A stretch of 64,000 nucleotides of DNA from Patagioenas fasciata (Eukaryota > Chordata > Aves > Columbiformes > Columbidae). Made by a program: the position numbers and the translations under genes. The stretch spans positions 50,009,661 through 50,073,660 of the forward strand of contig NC_092522.1 in the NCBI RefSeq assembly GCF_037038585.1, given 5' to 3'. How positions within the stretch are numbered: the stretch's first letter is position 1; the number at the start of each line of letters is the position of its first letter. This document shows positions 25,871-38,900 of the stretch, in pieces. Below the pieces are notes generated by a model. The model searched no databases and was not told the origin of the DNA. It was given only the letters and a program-made list of their open reading frames with translations.

Positions 25871-27757
25871 ATTTTTTTTAAGTGTTAACCAAATTAATAT
25901 AACATGCTACAAAAATCTTGGCTGGTTTTTCATTTCTCATATGATTAACATATGACAATGATTAACAACTACGAGAAATTTCCAATAACTTTTCAAATTT
26001 TTCATTTATACAGTTCCTTTTGATCAGAAACTTTCTTTTATCTGAATTCAGCTATATGCCTTGTTAAGAACTGTAACATCAACAATACCAGGAACTTCCT
26101 TATTATTATCCCATTTGTGCCAAAGATTCTGATTGCTACCCCCCCACTCCCACCCCAAATTTAAAGGAATATGGAAAACTGTTAAGGAAAATTAAACCCT
26201 GCCGAGTGGTTGCTATGCATTTTGAATAGCCCCTTTGTGCATGTATTATACATAGATACATACTACATGAACCTTTTATTGGCTAAATTTGTATCTAGTG
26301 TATGTTTATTAAACACCCACAAAAAAGCTGCTGTTAAAAGACTACCTATTTTCAGCTCCTGCTGCATTTGCAGTAACACTTACCAGATAGCTGAATAAAA
26401 GACAAATGCTGAAGTGTTAAAGAATTCTTTTTTAGCATATGAAGACTTTCACGGCTTCACACTTGGAGTTCTCAGAAGTTGCCCTGTTTCCATGATCTTT
26501 TTGGGCTCTGACTGAAACCTTTGAAACTATTTTTTTAAAGCTAACCTACTGGTCATTAAAAACAGACAAACAAATGCCCAAAGCACTAAAAAAAACCCAA
26601 CAACAGGATTTTTCTCACCAACCTTGCTATTAGCCTGTTAAAAATATTGTACAACGATGACAATATCTATATGCAATCTGTTTTAACTCTGTGAATTCCA
26701 CAGCAGTGCTTTATCTGAGGGATGTTTAAACTCAGAACCCATTGCTGCACCTGGCTGCTGACAGAGCAGCCTTTTCAGGCTCACAGAGCTGAAAAGAAGG
26801 AATGAAATTAAATACTGGCACCAGAGTCCACTTTAGTTTAGACCTAGGATTGGAGGCATTTCACAGCCCTCACTTAAATCTTCTCCTCACAACATTTGCA
26901 CTGAAATCAAGGGAAGTGCCAGCTGGAGTACAGACTGAAGGATTCAGCCTGTAGGTAATGCTGTGAAAAACAAATTCACTTCTGAAATTAGGCTGCCCTT
27001 TGCTAGTGTTGCACAAGGAAGTGGTTTAGCCTCACAAGTGCCACCCGACCATTTAGATCAACATATGAACGAGAGAACTGAAATCTTGTAAAGATGGCAG
27101 AGAAGTCCAGTTACTCCAATGTGAAATTTAGTTGCAATGTACAAGTTGGCATTGGACAGCTGTGAAAAGTACCAGGAGATGTTCTGTAAGAAGAGCCAGG
27201 GCCCTGGCTTTACAGTATACTTGAAGGAGAAGTTCAGGCACATCAAACAGCATCTATCATGGACCTGAACTGTGTTCACAGAGGGCAGGAAGTTCTCCTC
27301 TTTTAGACCAGATCATTAAGGAGGGCAATTTCCTTCTCCTTCCTCTAGATGAGAAAGTTTGTTCAGGAGATATTTACAAGTGAAAAATCTGACACTCAGA
27401 TGAAGGGAAGGGTTAGAAAACCAGTAGCTGATGGTGTTCATGACAAGAGCTATATGCTCCTGAATGTTTATCGTGGTGTGCCTAAGAGGAGTGGCACAAA
27501 GCACTAGATCAAGCTGGACAGAACGGTGTTAATCTCCTGAGTCAATACATTTTGTCAATCCTTTCTACCACCAATCCTGCCCCAGGCTCCCTGTGTAGAT
27601 CCTCCCACCTGAACACACTGCTGAACTACCAGTACCTCAGGGTACACTTTTGGAACTAAGAGAAAAAGCTTTTAGAAAAAATGCAGTTCCGTACAATTCA
27701 TTTGTTCTCACAAGCTAAAGTTAAAGCACTTTTACAAGCACTGTTATGATACACTGC

Positions 27758-28048
27758 CTATAAGGAGTTCTCCAGAAACCCTTGTGCTTGGGCTCTAAAA
27801 GCAAGAGAGTGTCTCCACCATTCCTCAACGTCAGCAATGACAGGCATGCTTGGATCACTGCTCCACGTGTCCTCCAGCTGCAGTAGTGGGGACGCAAAGC
27901 AGCCGTCACACCAGGGTCTCACCAGCCTTTGGCTGCCACAAAAGGGGCAAGTATGTGTGGCACCAACATGTCCCGCTATGGCTTCAAACGCCACCACAAT
28001 GGAGATACTGAGGGACCAAAGGCCCAAAAAAAGAGAAGAGAAATGCAA
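27758..28048 (-). other. Open frame with Cys pairs, unrecognised
   Basis: A 96-codon minus-strand frame. Its middle carries CPFC, then about a dozen residues later WCDGC, then a Trp/Glu-containing stretch with EDTWSSDP and EEWWRHS. Paired cysteines could mean a small zinc ribbon. The region is more GC-rich than its flanks and may be a decayed interspersed element. I do not recognise the family. The plus strand is also open over part of this region, which lowers confidence. Confidence 0.2.
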
Positions 28049-29344
28049 AATTGCTAGGAATGTTACTCTTCACTGTTGCCATAGCAATCCTCTACAGCCA
28101 AACAATTTGGACATTTATTTCCTCATCTTTAAGCACCTCAGACGATTTATTTCAGGTGTTACATCTGTATTTTCCTGTGGCAGATAAGATCTTATATATT
28201 GTTGCACACCTAATTGGCAGCAGACACCTTACAGCACTGCTCTGAATGGGAGTTATTACAGCCATCCATGAGCAGCATCTCCCAAGGCCCGTGTTGCTTA
28301 CTTGGCTTGCAGGGCCCGAGAAGGGGATGGTGGTTGTTTCTGACTCTTCCCTTTCTCCCACCTCTGCTGCCCCAAGGATTAATTTCTGATGGACAGTGCT
28401 GGGCTCAGAGGCTGTTGCTACCCCTGCTTTCTGACATGTCTAATTCAGGACAGTCTCTTAAGATTTCCTCTGGAGCATCAAGAGTTCCCGCAGAGAGATC
28501 TTTATCTAATCTCCTCTGGGACAGTCTTAAGTGTCTCGTTTTCCCTTTTCCTCCTGCTTGGGCTTTGTCCCTTTCGGTTTGCATAGCAGTTAAATTCTCA
28601 AGATGACAGCAGTTACTGAGCATCTGGGGTAACTTGAGTATCTCTTTCACAGGAAGAAATTATTTCTATTTTCCTCAGCTCTATTTTGCATAGACTGAGT
28701 AGTTGCCTTGGTTAATTCCTTAATTTTTCTGCTCAAAGACATATGGTTTCTGTGCTTGACTCTCAAGTTTTTCAAGGCATTAAAAACCACAAAGGTAATA
28801 ATAACCAACCAATGGTTTCAAGCATGCAGGGTGTGTTTTGAATAGGACAAAGCCTCACGTTTGAAGAGCTATGTCCATGTTCCTCTGGAGATGGACACAG
28901 GAACTTTGCATCTCACTACATTTTCAAAGGAGATAAGCTGTTAGAAAAATTCAGCTTCACATCAGATTCCTAAATGCACACATAAGCAGGTAAGAAAGCT
29001 CCCAAAGCATCAAGGATTCGCAACTGCAATATAGTCACTAGAAGCTGACAGAGCATTACCACACAGAGGAAAGAGCCTGGTGTTCAACGACCATTTTGAG
29101 CCAAGTTTCCTGGAAAAAAAGTTTGTTCAAGAATTTTCTGCACACTTGCCTATCTGCATGTATGCTTGGCTCTCTTAATGGCCTTAGAGTTAAATAAGCA
29201 GTTTCCATCAAGTTTGATGGAGGTGGAACTACAAGATTCCTGAAAGGCTCATGAAAATGGACACCTGGGTTGGAGAAATTGGTTCTGTTTGTGCCCCTAT
29301 TGAAGAAAAGTCTTCAGCAGAAGCTAAACTTTACTAGGTGCAGT

Positions 29345-29370
29345 GTCTCCCATACGGGAGACATTAATGT
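29345..29370. repeat. Two adjoining palindromes
   Basis: GTCTCCC-ATAC-GGGAGAC (7-bp arms, 4-nt loop) at 29345-29362 overlaps ACATTAATGT (a perfect 10-bp palindrome) at 29361-29370. Function unknown. Confidence 0.6.
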
Positions 29371-32015
29371 CTCACTCATGGGGAAAACCCTTGACTAGAG
29401 CCAACGCTTTCTTAAACAGCAGAATATATAAGCACAAAGCAGAATTCCCGCAGAGATCATGCTCCTCCGGTTCCTCTACCCTTGCCACGGAACTTCTCAT
29501 CTTAAATTTTTAAGAAATTTTCATAGGTAGATTATCCTCAGGTTTCCCTGTCTTGGTCATTATGGGTCATTTAAAACATCTGAATCAAAGCAGAAATACC
29601 AAGTATTATACAGGCAGTCAACCTACCTTATTCATAGCTGATTTAGTCTGTTACTACTAGTTTGTCTGCTCCTTCCACTCACCATCTAAATGCAGATAAT
29701 AATGAAGATGAATGGGAGAACTGTGCTAACAGTGTTCTGCATGGGCAATTACTTTCTGAGGGTAATATCTATTCCATTTATGGCACTACCAAATACTGCT
29801 GGCCAAGGCTGATGGGGGTATTTGCAACCACATGAAATTTAGCCAAATACGCTGTTTTGCTAAGGATGAAATGCTTCCCAGAAACATATCCATTGCAACA
29901 ATTTTCTGGTCCAGATCCCTCTAGTCAGTTCTTATTAGAGAGATGGTGAAGAGTGAACAGAAAGGTTTGAGTTCTCAAGGCTTTATCTACGAAAATCCAG
30001 TAACAAAGTAGTTATCCATCTTGTTCTGAAGAGAAGCTAGAAAAATATTAGTAATATCAGAAATTTATGTGAGTTGAGTGACACAAAGCATTGAATGACA
30101 GCAATTGTTCTGAGAGGAACCCATCTTTGCATTATTTGCTGTTGTGTCTTACCCAGCTGCTGAATTCCGCCCTTTTGCTAAAATGTCACATGCTCTACTT
30201 GGTTAAGGAAAGTCAGGGATAGCATAAAGAATATCTATCTTCCTATTACTGTTCAAGTGCTTGCTGAGCTGGAGATAACAGCAGTTTTCCCCTTATTCAA
30301 TGACTCTGGGTAGTTCAGTGGTATCATCTGAAGTGGTAAATTTTGAGTTAGGATGGATTTATCTGTATGAATCAGCAGACTTTTCATTATCTCTGTGGTT
30401 TGGCTGTTGTTACAGAACTTATCTATGTGGTTTAGCAGTTTGAGGACAAATTACAACAGTCAATCTGGTTAGCTTTTCCAAGAAGGTCACCAAATGAAAA
30501 CGGAATGCCACAATATCGGTTTTTATTATACATAAGCTTATTTTCTTTATGTTTACACGATGTTGAACTTCACTGCTGCTTCCAATACATGCATCTTTTA
30601 TTGCAGATTTGAAATATTAAGTGCAACATCAATAAAAGTAAGCAGGAAAGAGGAGTGCACATCTTTGAAACAGCACAGAAAACACACACACTTCACACAA
30701 TTTCAGAAGTCCAAGCTCCAACCTAAAGCCACATCTGAATGTTCATTTGCAAATACTCTTTTGAAAGCTGCCTAAATCTGCAACCACATTCTGTTTCAGG
30801 ATATTGCCAAAGGCTTGAACAGGCATGAAGGAACACAGACTCAGGGTTATGAGAAGTATGAACAACCATGGCCAAAAATAGGTCTTTTGGGATGCCATTG
30901 GGTCAAAGGAATAAGGCAATAATGGCTGAGAAAGAAGAAACTTCTAGGAAAACAAATAAAGGGGACCCAAGGATTACGAACATGTCTTCCACCAGAAAAA
31001 TGCCAAAAACTTCAAAAAACTGGCCCCCAAAGCAACACCTTCCTCCCCCTCAAACTAGTAACTGCCTGTAAAATGTAATACACCATGTGCTAGTGCGCGA
31101 GTAAGGAATATTGCAAAGAACCAGGTACCTTGCCATTTTCAATAGAAAAACTGTGGCTACAGCAGTTCATTAATTACTGGTAGTCTTGTTACTTGTACTT
31201 CAAAGCAAAGGCAGACAAAATAACAGTGCTGAAGAATACCAGATGGACAATCTAAATTCTGAATATTTTGCAGGAGAAAGGCCCTTTGTATACCAAGTGA
31301 TCTTTGCATTTATCATAAAGTGTCTTTGTTAACCCATATATGACAGCAACTTTTACTCAAAGCAAGAGAGGTTCTATTGAAAAAAAACATGTAAAGCAAC
31401 AAATAATATTTCAACTGAGAAACAAAACATTCGGAGCCTGAAAGACCAAATTTGAAGGAGACACTAGGTATGTATCAGCCGGGGTGACAAAGGGAAAACA
31501 GATCACGTATCCAGACAACTTGTTGATGGATATGCTTGCCAAAGATAATTTAGTGCTGAACACAGAGCTGAAAGCAACCAAGTAAAAAATCAATAGGCAT
31601 CCAAGTGGTGCTGTGTAGAGCAGTTTTACAGAGGACAGCAGACATCAAAGTCTGCAGTGAGAGCGAGCTGTGGCCTTTTCAGCCCTCAGAACTGAATTAA
31701 GTCAAATGCACATGGCTTCTTCATACAATGCTAACAGGATAGAAGGAAGACTTAAGCTCATCAGCAAGAGCAGAGCAACAGACAAACCTCTTTGACTAAG
31801 ACTTAGTTTATTTAGTCAGATGGGGAAAAAAAAAAAGATCCGCCAAAGCCCCCCTGAAACCATCACTATCCCATCTGTCTGTGTTATTAACAAAGACTTG
31901 TCCAAAGGCTGAGTGGTGTTAACAAGGCATCTCTGCTCATTTGAACTACACGAAGGTGCAGAAAGTCATAAAGTTAATACACTGTTAAACATTCACCAGA
32001 CAACAACAACAAAAG

Positions 32016-33008
32016 GTGGTGAGAAATCCAAGAGGATCTGCTACCAGCATTTATTTCACAGACACGACTGCAGGCCACAAAATCCAAATAAGAGACAAAT
32101 ATTTCTCTTGCCTTATCGGCAAGTCAAATCTCATCAAACTCCTGCTTAAAAGACTGTGTGTATGTAATCAGAAAGGTAAAGTACATCACATCTCTAATCA
32201 ATTGTGATCCTCTCTTTCACACTAACCAAAGACTGCCACAAGAAAACAGAACTTCCCAAAGCATCATTAAAGAAGGAAGATGTGTGTTATACTGCATGCT
32301 CAAACAATGGGTAAAATCCCACAGTAATATAGATCTTGGCTAATGCATGAGAAAGTCAGAAAACAGACACAAAACATCACTCACTGACAGCAATATAATA
32401 GGGTGTTCCCCCGGGACTGACACACGCAGAGTACTGATTGGCCTGCATGTCTTTTTGGGATGCAGTGCTGTTCGTGCTTTTTCAGACAAAGGAAACCTGG
32501 GAGCCCTAGAACTCATGCAAAGAAAATGCCATTATCAATATAACTTTTCAGTGTTTGGACAACCCTGGGAGCTTTCATCAGGCTTCTTTCAGAAATTAGA
32601 AGAATTCACATGCCATCTGTTTGTCCCTAAAAGTGCAACAACTGATGCCATTATCTACCCTTCTCTGCCAAAAGGGGTGAAATCAACTCCAGCCAGCTTC
32701 CCCCATGCAAAGAGTGCTTATTCCAATATGAACTGCAAGCAAACTGTTAAGCAGGAATTTGGAGATGATTCCTGCAATGTGAACCGACTCTGCTAGATCC
32801 AACAAGTTATGGCTGGACAAGTGATGCCAAAGGGAATTTGGACATTCAGTGGATGCCTGAATCATCATCACCCAAAATTGTCTTGAAGCTTATGAATTAC
32901 AGATGCGTAATGTCCATTCCTGCCAAATTGATGAATACTTATGCATTAGTAATGGATTCAAATGCAAAAAGATATGTAAGTTCCAAGTCATACCAACTAA
33001 GTGACTGA
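32016..33008 (+). pseudogene. Fossil of multicopy transposon-associated protein
   Basis: The region translates, in shifting frames, to pieces of a protein family I know from many animal genomes as multicopy, uncharacterised, probably transposon-associated genes. Pieces occur in family order. TAGHKIQIRDKYF (32070-32105) matches the conserved PGHKIQQW-type block. GLHVFLGCSAVRAFSDKGN (about 32440-32496) matches the GLHAFTGCDSVSAFxGKGK block. WELSSGFFQKLEEFTCHLF (about 32566-32622) matches the LExFTCxLY block. GWTSDAKGNLDIQWM begins near 32811 in another frame and matches the C-terminal GWxxDxxGxLxIxWM block. At least two frame changes and several stops separate them. The family's Asp in GCD is Ser here, and the C-terminal cysteine cluster is mostly lost. 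The part between 32106 and 32340 is badly decayed. The longest intact piece is a 149-codon frame at 32347-32796. It is probably a dead insertion. The family name and any enzymatic role are unknown to me. Confidence 0.7.
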
Positions 33009-35764
33009 TAGTGGAAAGGAACAGAGTTTTCAAGGTCACTTCAGTGAAAATTTGGCAGCGAAAGATGAAAAAGAGAATAATAATGTTATCTGAAATAACA
33101 CGTTCAAAAAGTGTAGTGCTATACAAGACCTGTGAAACAATTATCTGACACGCTTCCACAGCATTTATTGATGGTATATTTAGACTTATCAGTTCCCTAC
33201 TTGTGATCAGAGTCTCCTTTTACCCACAAACTATGTAATCAGATAAAGTGGATGGTCATCATCAAAAACATGATTAGCACCATGGGGCTATGTCACGGAG
33301 AAAGCTACCACATCCAAACAAAGTCTAGAAGTAGAAACACCTGCAAACAGCTTCGTAAGAATTTTGACCACAGGAACCATGAGTAAGAGGAACACCTGGC
33401 CTTGGCGCACCAGCTGTTGGCTGGACAAGACTCTCACTTGTACTTTGAAGGATGTCCTCAAGTGGCTTATTTGGGCAGATGATCCAGCTGCTTAAAATGG
33501 TAAAACTGTCCTCACTAAATGGGAAAACAGACTTCAATGGACACAAAAATTGGTCCTGCTTGTTCTCAGCCCTGGCTGCTCAATTCCATCCTTGGAGGTA
33601 CCATGTGCTGTCTACTGTCACAAGGATTTGTGAAGTCTTGCAGCGAACTAGACTGGGGAATATGGGTCCACCTACATCCCCTCAACTGCCTCATCCCAAG
33701 CTCTGAAGTAATCTCAGAAGGTTATTTCCAGCTGAATTGGCTTGAGTTCACCATTAGGCTGCAAAAATAAAAGCCTGGTTAAAGGAAGAGAATAGTACAA
33801 GGGTGAGAACAAGCAGCCAGAAGCAGAGGAATTGTGGAACTACTGCTTTTATCAACACTGACAACTTATGCCAGCTTAAAATATTTGTCTGACTACAACC
33901 CTGGGATCTTCCAAAGAGCATCTCATTTCAGCTTATGTATTACCAACCCATAATCCTGTCACCACTGCCTGAAGCCAGTCAAAACACCGCAAAACAGAAG
34001 TTTTTTGGAATAGAGTTTCTTTTTCGAAAACTGAACTCAGTCCTTTCTTCAGGTGTGAAAAGGACTGAATATCTGAAGAATACTCCTGTACATTTAGATC
34101 CAACATGATCCCTCACCCCAAAATATTTCTTGCTTCACTGCCCTTGACAAACACTACTTCCCAATTACCAAGCACCAAAAGTCTAAATTCTATTGGGAAG
34201 AAGACCGAAGAGACTGAGAAAGAAAATCCAGAATAAACTTGTGAAAGCCAAAACTGAATAAACTGATCGCATTTATTCAGAGACCACTGCACCTTCATGG
34301 CCGATTAACCTGGCTTCAGGACTCCTCTCCCAAGCTTTGGGAACTATAACCATTACCCATTCCCCTCTTTTCTTGCACGGCACACACGGTTTGTCGTGCA
34401 GGGCTGATGGTGTGCAAAACCTGTGCAGGTCTCTCACCTCCAGTGGGAAAAGTGAGCAGTCTTCACACTGCTCTAGATCAGTCATTTCTGCTCACCGATG
34501 GTGTCAGCAACAAGTGCCAGCCTGAAAGCTCCAGGCCAGGATTTTAAAATAGATGTTTTTCTGTCCATCAGCCCTCATCTCAGGATGCTCTGATTTTCTA
34601 CATTGCTATGAAAAAAATCTTCAAACATTTATCTTATCCTTTTCATCTTGTTTATTTTGGCTCAACTTCTTGGTTTCAATTTACTCGTGATTAATGTGAA
34701 TTGACTTTTGATATTAAAATATTTTGAACACATTATACTAAATATTTAAATTTAGAATTTACCATAACCTGCTGTATTTTACCACAATTTAATGCTCATT
34801 TTAATAGTGCATTTTTGTGTATTTTACTATAAAAAGCATAAAGAAACTGACATGACTGAAATAAGAATTTCAGCCTTATTGAAATAAAAATACTCAGTCA
34901 AACTGGAGGAATAATAAGTGGTATATCTCTTCTGTGACCAATATAAACACTTTTGCCTTCCACACTGATTCTGAAAATAAGCATCTATAAAATTAATTTC
35001 CCATGTACTTCCCACCCCTAAAGACAGTAACTGTGGAGCAGCTGATGCGGGTACCCCAGACCCATGTTTGCTGCCTCTGGTACAGCTGCTGCTGCTGCTC
35101 CTTTGGAGCCCACAGTGCTCTCCCTGAGCTGTTGCTCACCAGTCACAATTTTACTTGTACTTTTTTTGTGAAATTTATTGTTGGGCTAAAACTTTTACAT
35201 TCAGCACCAGTTCTCTGGTATCTGCACGCTCATTTATTTCACCTGAATCCAAAGTCCCTTTGCGATGGGGGTTTTTTACATATGAAACAAACTCGGGCCA
35301 ATTCAGATGCTGATGTTAACCTCCTCAGTGTTCAGGTGATGAGAGGTGTCTCATTTCAATCTAATGACTCAAACCCACCTTTGCTGTAAAATCCTCCTAC
35401 CCCAGGCAGTCTCTAAGACTGTCTGAAAAACTCCTGGAGCCCTGAGAGTCAGTCTCTTTCCCTCGTACCCCTCTCCAGGTATTTGCATCAGCACTGAAAA
35501 TAATAACAGAAACAATAGCAAATTCCCATTAGAGGGAGGGACTGCAGGTCTGTTCGGGAGGGACGCAGGTAGCGCGGCTCCCTCCTTCTCCCCAGCAGAT
35601 CCTCCCCTCCATGGGAGCACACACGGAAGGTTTTATGAAGTGACATATGTCTAATTGGCTGAAAGGTAATATTCAAAGGCTCGCCGCTCCTCTTGGAGCT
35701 CAGGGACTGCAGCTGGCAGAGTGTTAAATCAGTTAACAGTTGGGCCCATTACCGCGCTGCACCA

Positions 35765-35782
35765 CTGCTGCTGCTGCTGCTG
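35765..35782 (+). repeat. (CTG)n short trinucleotide repeat
   Basis: Six CTG units between CCA and TTCCCGGGG inside the GC-richer block. Confidence 0.9.
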
Positions 35783-35943
35783 TTCCCGGGGCTGCTGCCC
35801 GGTTTGGCTCATTGAGCTCCACAGTCAATGGAGAAGGCATCTCTATTGTGCACCTCAAAGCATGCTCACAGCCCCTGAAAGAGAAACAGGCCCCAAACTA
35901 CTGGGGCAGATCGTATGACAGGATTACTTGCTCGTTGTTCCTC

Positions 35944-35961
35944 TTTTTTTTTTTTTTTTTT
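35944..35961 (+). repeat. Poly-T tract
   Basis: About 18 T residues followed by CCTTCTCCC. Confidence 0.9.
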
Positions 35962-38900
35962 CCTTCTCCCTCTTTAAAGGACTTCTATTGGACTACAGGA
36001 AGGAATTATGTGAGGGGGAGGCTGTATTACATAGTGACAGCTGGAAAACTGGGGATTGCAGACTGGTAACAGAGCTGGGTTCCTTCTGTGCCGGCTGGAC
36101 ACCTACCTAAGGCATCTTTTAATTAATTTGTGCGTGGAGTGATCTCCAGAACCCGGGCAGCGCAGAGCAAATCCTTGTGCTACTGATGTTAGTGGCAGCC
36201 TGTCCCCTGGACTGCAGAAAGGATGGGATTTTTTCACAAGAGCACACACAACAGCCCCGCTTTGCAAAGCTTAGACCACAGCAGTGCAATCGTTCACTGT
36301 TCTTACAGGATCTACCCATCCAGATTCAGGAAATGTGTTAAAACTGTGATTCAGCAGAGTACTGAATGTTTAACATTCCAGCCACAGCAGAGATCAGGTT
36401 CTTGGCTGGTAAAAATCAGTATTTCTCCAGTGGTATCAATAGACATTGACTGGCTGAGGAACTTCCCTTGCAGCCCAACAGCACTTCCACAACTGGTTCT
36501 GATACCTCTGTCTAAGCAACATCAAACAGACAAACTATAATCATGTCTCTGCTTTTTGGAAGCCAAGGCTATGTGTACACATCTCAGAAGCCTGTACATG
36601 TGCAATCGAACATATACAGTTTGCGTTCCAGTGCTGTAGACAGGCACAGCACCAGAGGCCTCCATCACCACTTAAAATCAGGACAGTAACTGATACATGG
36701 CTACCCATGAGGGTGGCAAGGGTATTGCTACCTGGAATTTCAACATGATGTTTAGCTGCTACCCTGTCCTAGAAATGCTCAGGCATTACAAATTTCTGGT
36801 GAAGTACATGTATATGCCTCATCTCACCTAGTTAGTAGCATCTCAAAGCTCTGAAAGTCTTTAGTTTGCTGCTCTCACTGTTAAAATACAACTCAGTAAA
36901 GCCACAGTGTAATCTATCCTCTCAGCCACATGTAGAAATCAGTGCAATTATTTAATTTGAGTCTAAAACCTGCACAAAACACTCAGTCCTGTCCTGCACA
37001 AACCCAGCACTTTCAGCAGAGAACTGCAAGTCCTGCTGGAGGCTGGGTAGATCGTAAGTCATGCTACCAGTTCTCTTTCACATTTTTTGATCAAGGGAAA
37101 TTCAACTTGTCAAATCATAAAGCAAAGTGTTAAATTCTGCATTGTTTTGATTCAAAATGCATAGTAGTCCATGCCTGTAAAACCAGCAAACCCCCTAAGC
37201 TCTATGACATTCTTGGAGGGGAGAAAAAGATTGGCCTGATTTTCATTTATGTCCTGGCATGTTTGCACCATTCTGGCAAAACATAAGGACACAGCAGTGA
37301 ATTTAAAAGCAGACTGGAACCAAACGAGCTGCCACAAGAGAGGGTATAAATTTAGAATGCTCAGGCTCCATTGTGGTAATTGGGATAAACCGCAAATAAA
37401 TGCTTTTATCATAACCAGAACAAAGGCAAGGTAAGACCCAACTTGCCACTTGACAAAAGCACCGCACACTGCCTCACACTTGCTGTGGACCCAACACTCA
37501 GGCACGTAGCACAAAGCATTTGAGGCAATGTAAATCCCCACCTTGGCTGGCCTTGCAGTAATTTGTTCATGTACTTGTCCCCAGGGTGAATAAAACCAGC
37601 CTGTTGTAACAGATCATCCTGAAATAGCAACATATGCTGAAGTAGTACATTATTATTAACACCTAGGATTATGTCAGTGTGTATCATATCTTACCCAGCT
37701 TTACCACATACGTCATGTAGTCTCTGAGCACACAGTGTTACTGTGCTATTCAGTCATTTAATTAAAACAATAATTGGTGTATAGGGTGAAAAAAAAAATA
37801 GCCCTTTTTCTAAAGAGCTTATATCAGCCTTATGAAAAGATGGTACAGATATCTGCCATGTTGAATTAAAATAATAGGAAGAGGATTTTTGTGCTAGGAA
37901 CAGAAGAGACGAGAATTTTAGAAACATGAGAAGTGAGAGGAGCTCACAGAAATGACAGCCAGAGTACAACTGACCGGCCAGGCTACAGGTATGATTGACA
38001 GAAGGCTGTGATAGAAGACAGAAAGGACAGGCCGGAGGAAAGAGAAGTTCACTTTTTGCTATGTAGGGACTGCAAAGGGATAACATACACGAGAAATGAT
38101 TTTGGGGAAACAGGAGAGAGACAAGGCTGGACAGAAGGGAAGGGCGAGGAATGGAAGGATGATGGGAGAGTCTTTGTCCCCAGAGCTGGCCCTGAGAGAT
38201 CTTGGAAGTGATTGCTGTCATTCAGGGACCAAAACACCACGGAACACCAATGCAGAAAATGAGAGGCCAAGACATTTCACAGCTTCAGAGTGTTTAACAC
38301 TACCAAGCATCCAGACTTTCTGCACCCTAAAGGCCACTGCTTTTTACCCCAGCTATTAGGATCAGCTTCACCAACGAAGTTCACTTATCAGATGCTGCCC
38401 TTTTCCCTTCACATGTAACACCGAAATAACTACGGGACACAGTTTATTTGGCCCTGGTGTCTGTTATGCAGCTCCTGTTGGCACCAAGGCTGAGCTATGG
38501 CTCTTGGTGTGTAATGAAGGGCAATATGGTCTAGTGATCTCAGCAGGCGAGGGCTGGGAGGTGGGCATGCCGCGCTTCTCATGCCAGCTCCCACACTTTG
38601 CCTCTCCCTCTTCAAAAGGGGAATACCACCTGCTGGCCCCACAGGCTTGTCAAGAGGATTGATTAACTTTTGTAGACATTTTTGAGAGAGAGGAAAAGCT
38701 CACCAGACAGCACTGCAAAAAGGCTGCATGCGGGCAAACAGTTTTATTATCGCTACTATAGTTTAACGTTTCTTTCACTCCACAAACCGATGCCAATACC
38801 GTAAAGGAATGGTTGTATTTGGATTTAGTTATGCCTGAAAGATTTGTGGCTGTCAGGCACAACTACAACACACAGCAATTACAGAACAAGTGACTCTTAA

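Larger units (their letters stand above)
15949..31940. other. Non-coding DNA, mostly unique
   Basis: I see no confirmed gene in this long stretch. It contains an exon-like segment at 16702-16803, a perfect short palindrome at 18231-18249, an A-run at 20955-20976, a CT microsatellite at 22077-22101, a GT microsatellite at 25653-25669, a conserved-looking block at 25620-25870, a Cys-containing minus-strand open frame at 27758-28048, and paired palindromes at 29345-29370. Otherwise it is AT-rich single-copy-looking DNA. Confidence 0.6.
35390..36110. promoter_or_regulatory. CpG-richer promoter- or enhancer-like block
   Basis: This block is GC-richer and has more CpGs than its surroundings: GTTCGGGAGGGACGC, GTAGCGCGGC, CTCGCCGCTCC, TTACCGCGCTGC and TTCCCGGGGC. 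It also holds CTAATTGGCTG at about 35651 (an inverted CCAAT next to a homeodomain-like core), and TTAAATCAGTTAACAG near 35725 with a GTTAAC palindrome. A CTG repeat and a T-run sit inside it. No TATA box or start site can be assigned, so strand and target are unknown. It could be a distal enhancer or a small CpG-island promoter. Confidence 0.3.

Noticed and set aside
35003-35389. 128-codon open frame on the plus strand
   Set aside because: Cys/Leu-rich run comes from a CTG-rich stretch. No domain is recognised.
37152-38221. Two long minus-strand open frames (129 and 155 codons)
   Set aside because: Hydrophobic or Ser/Leu/Pro-rich composition typical of translated non-coding strands. No motif and no splice context.
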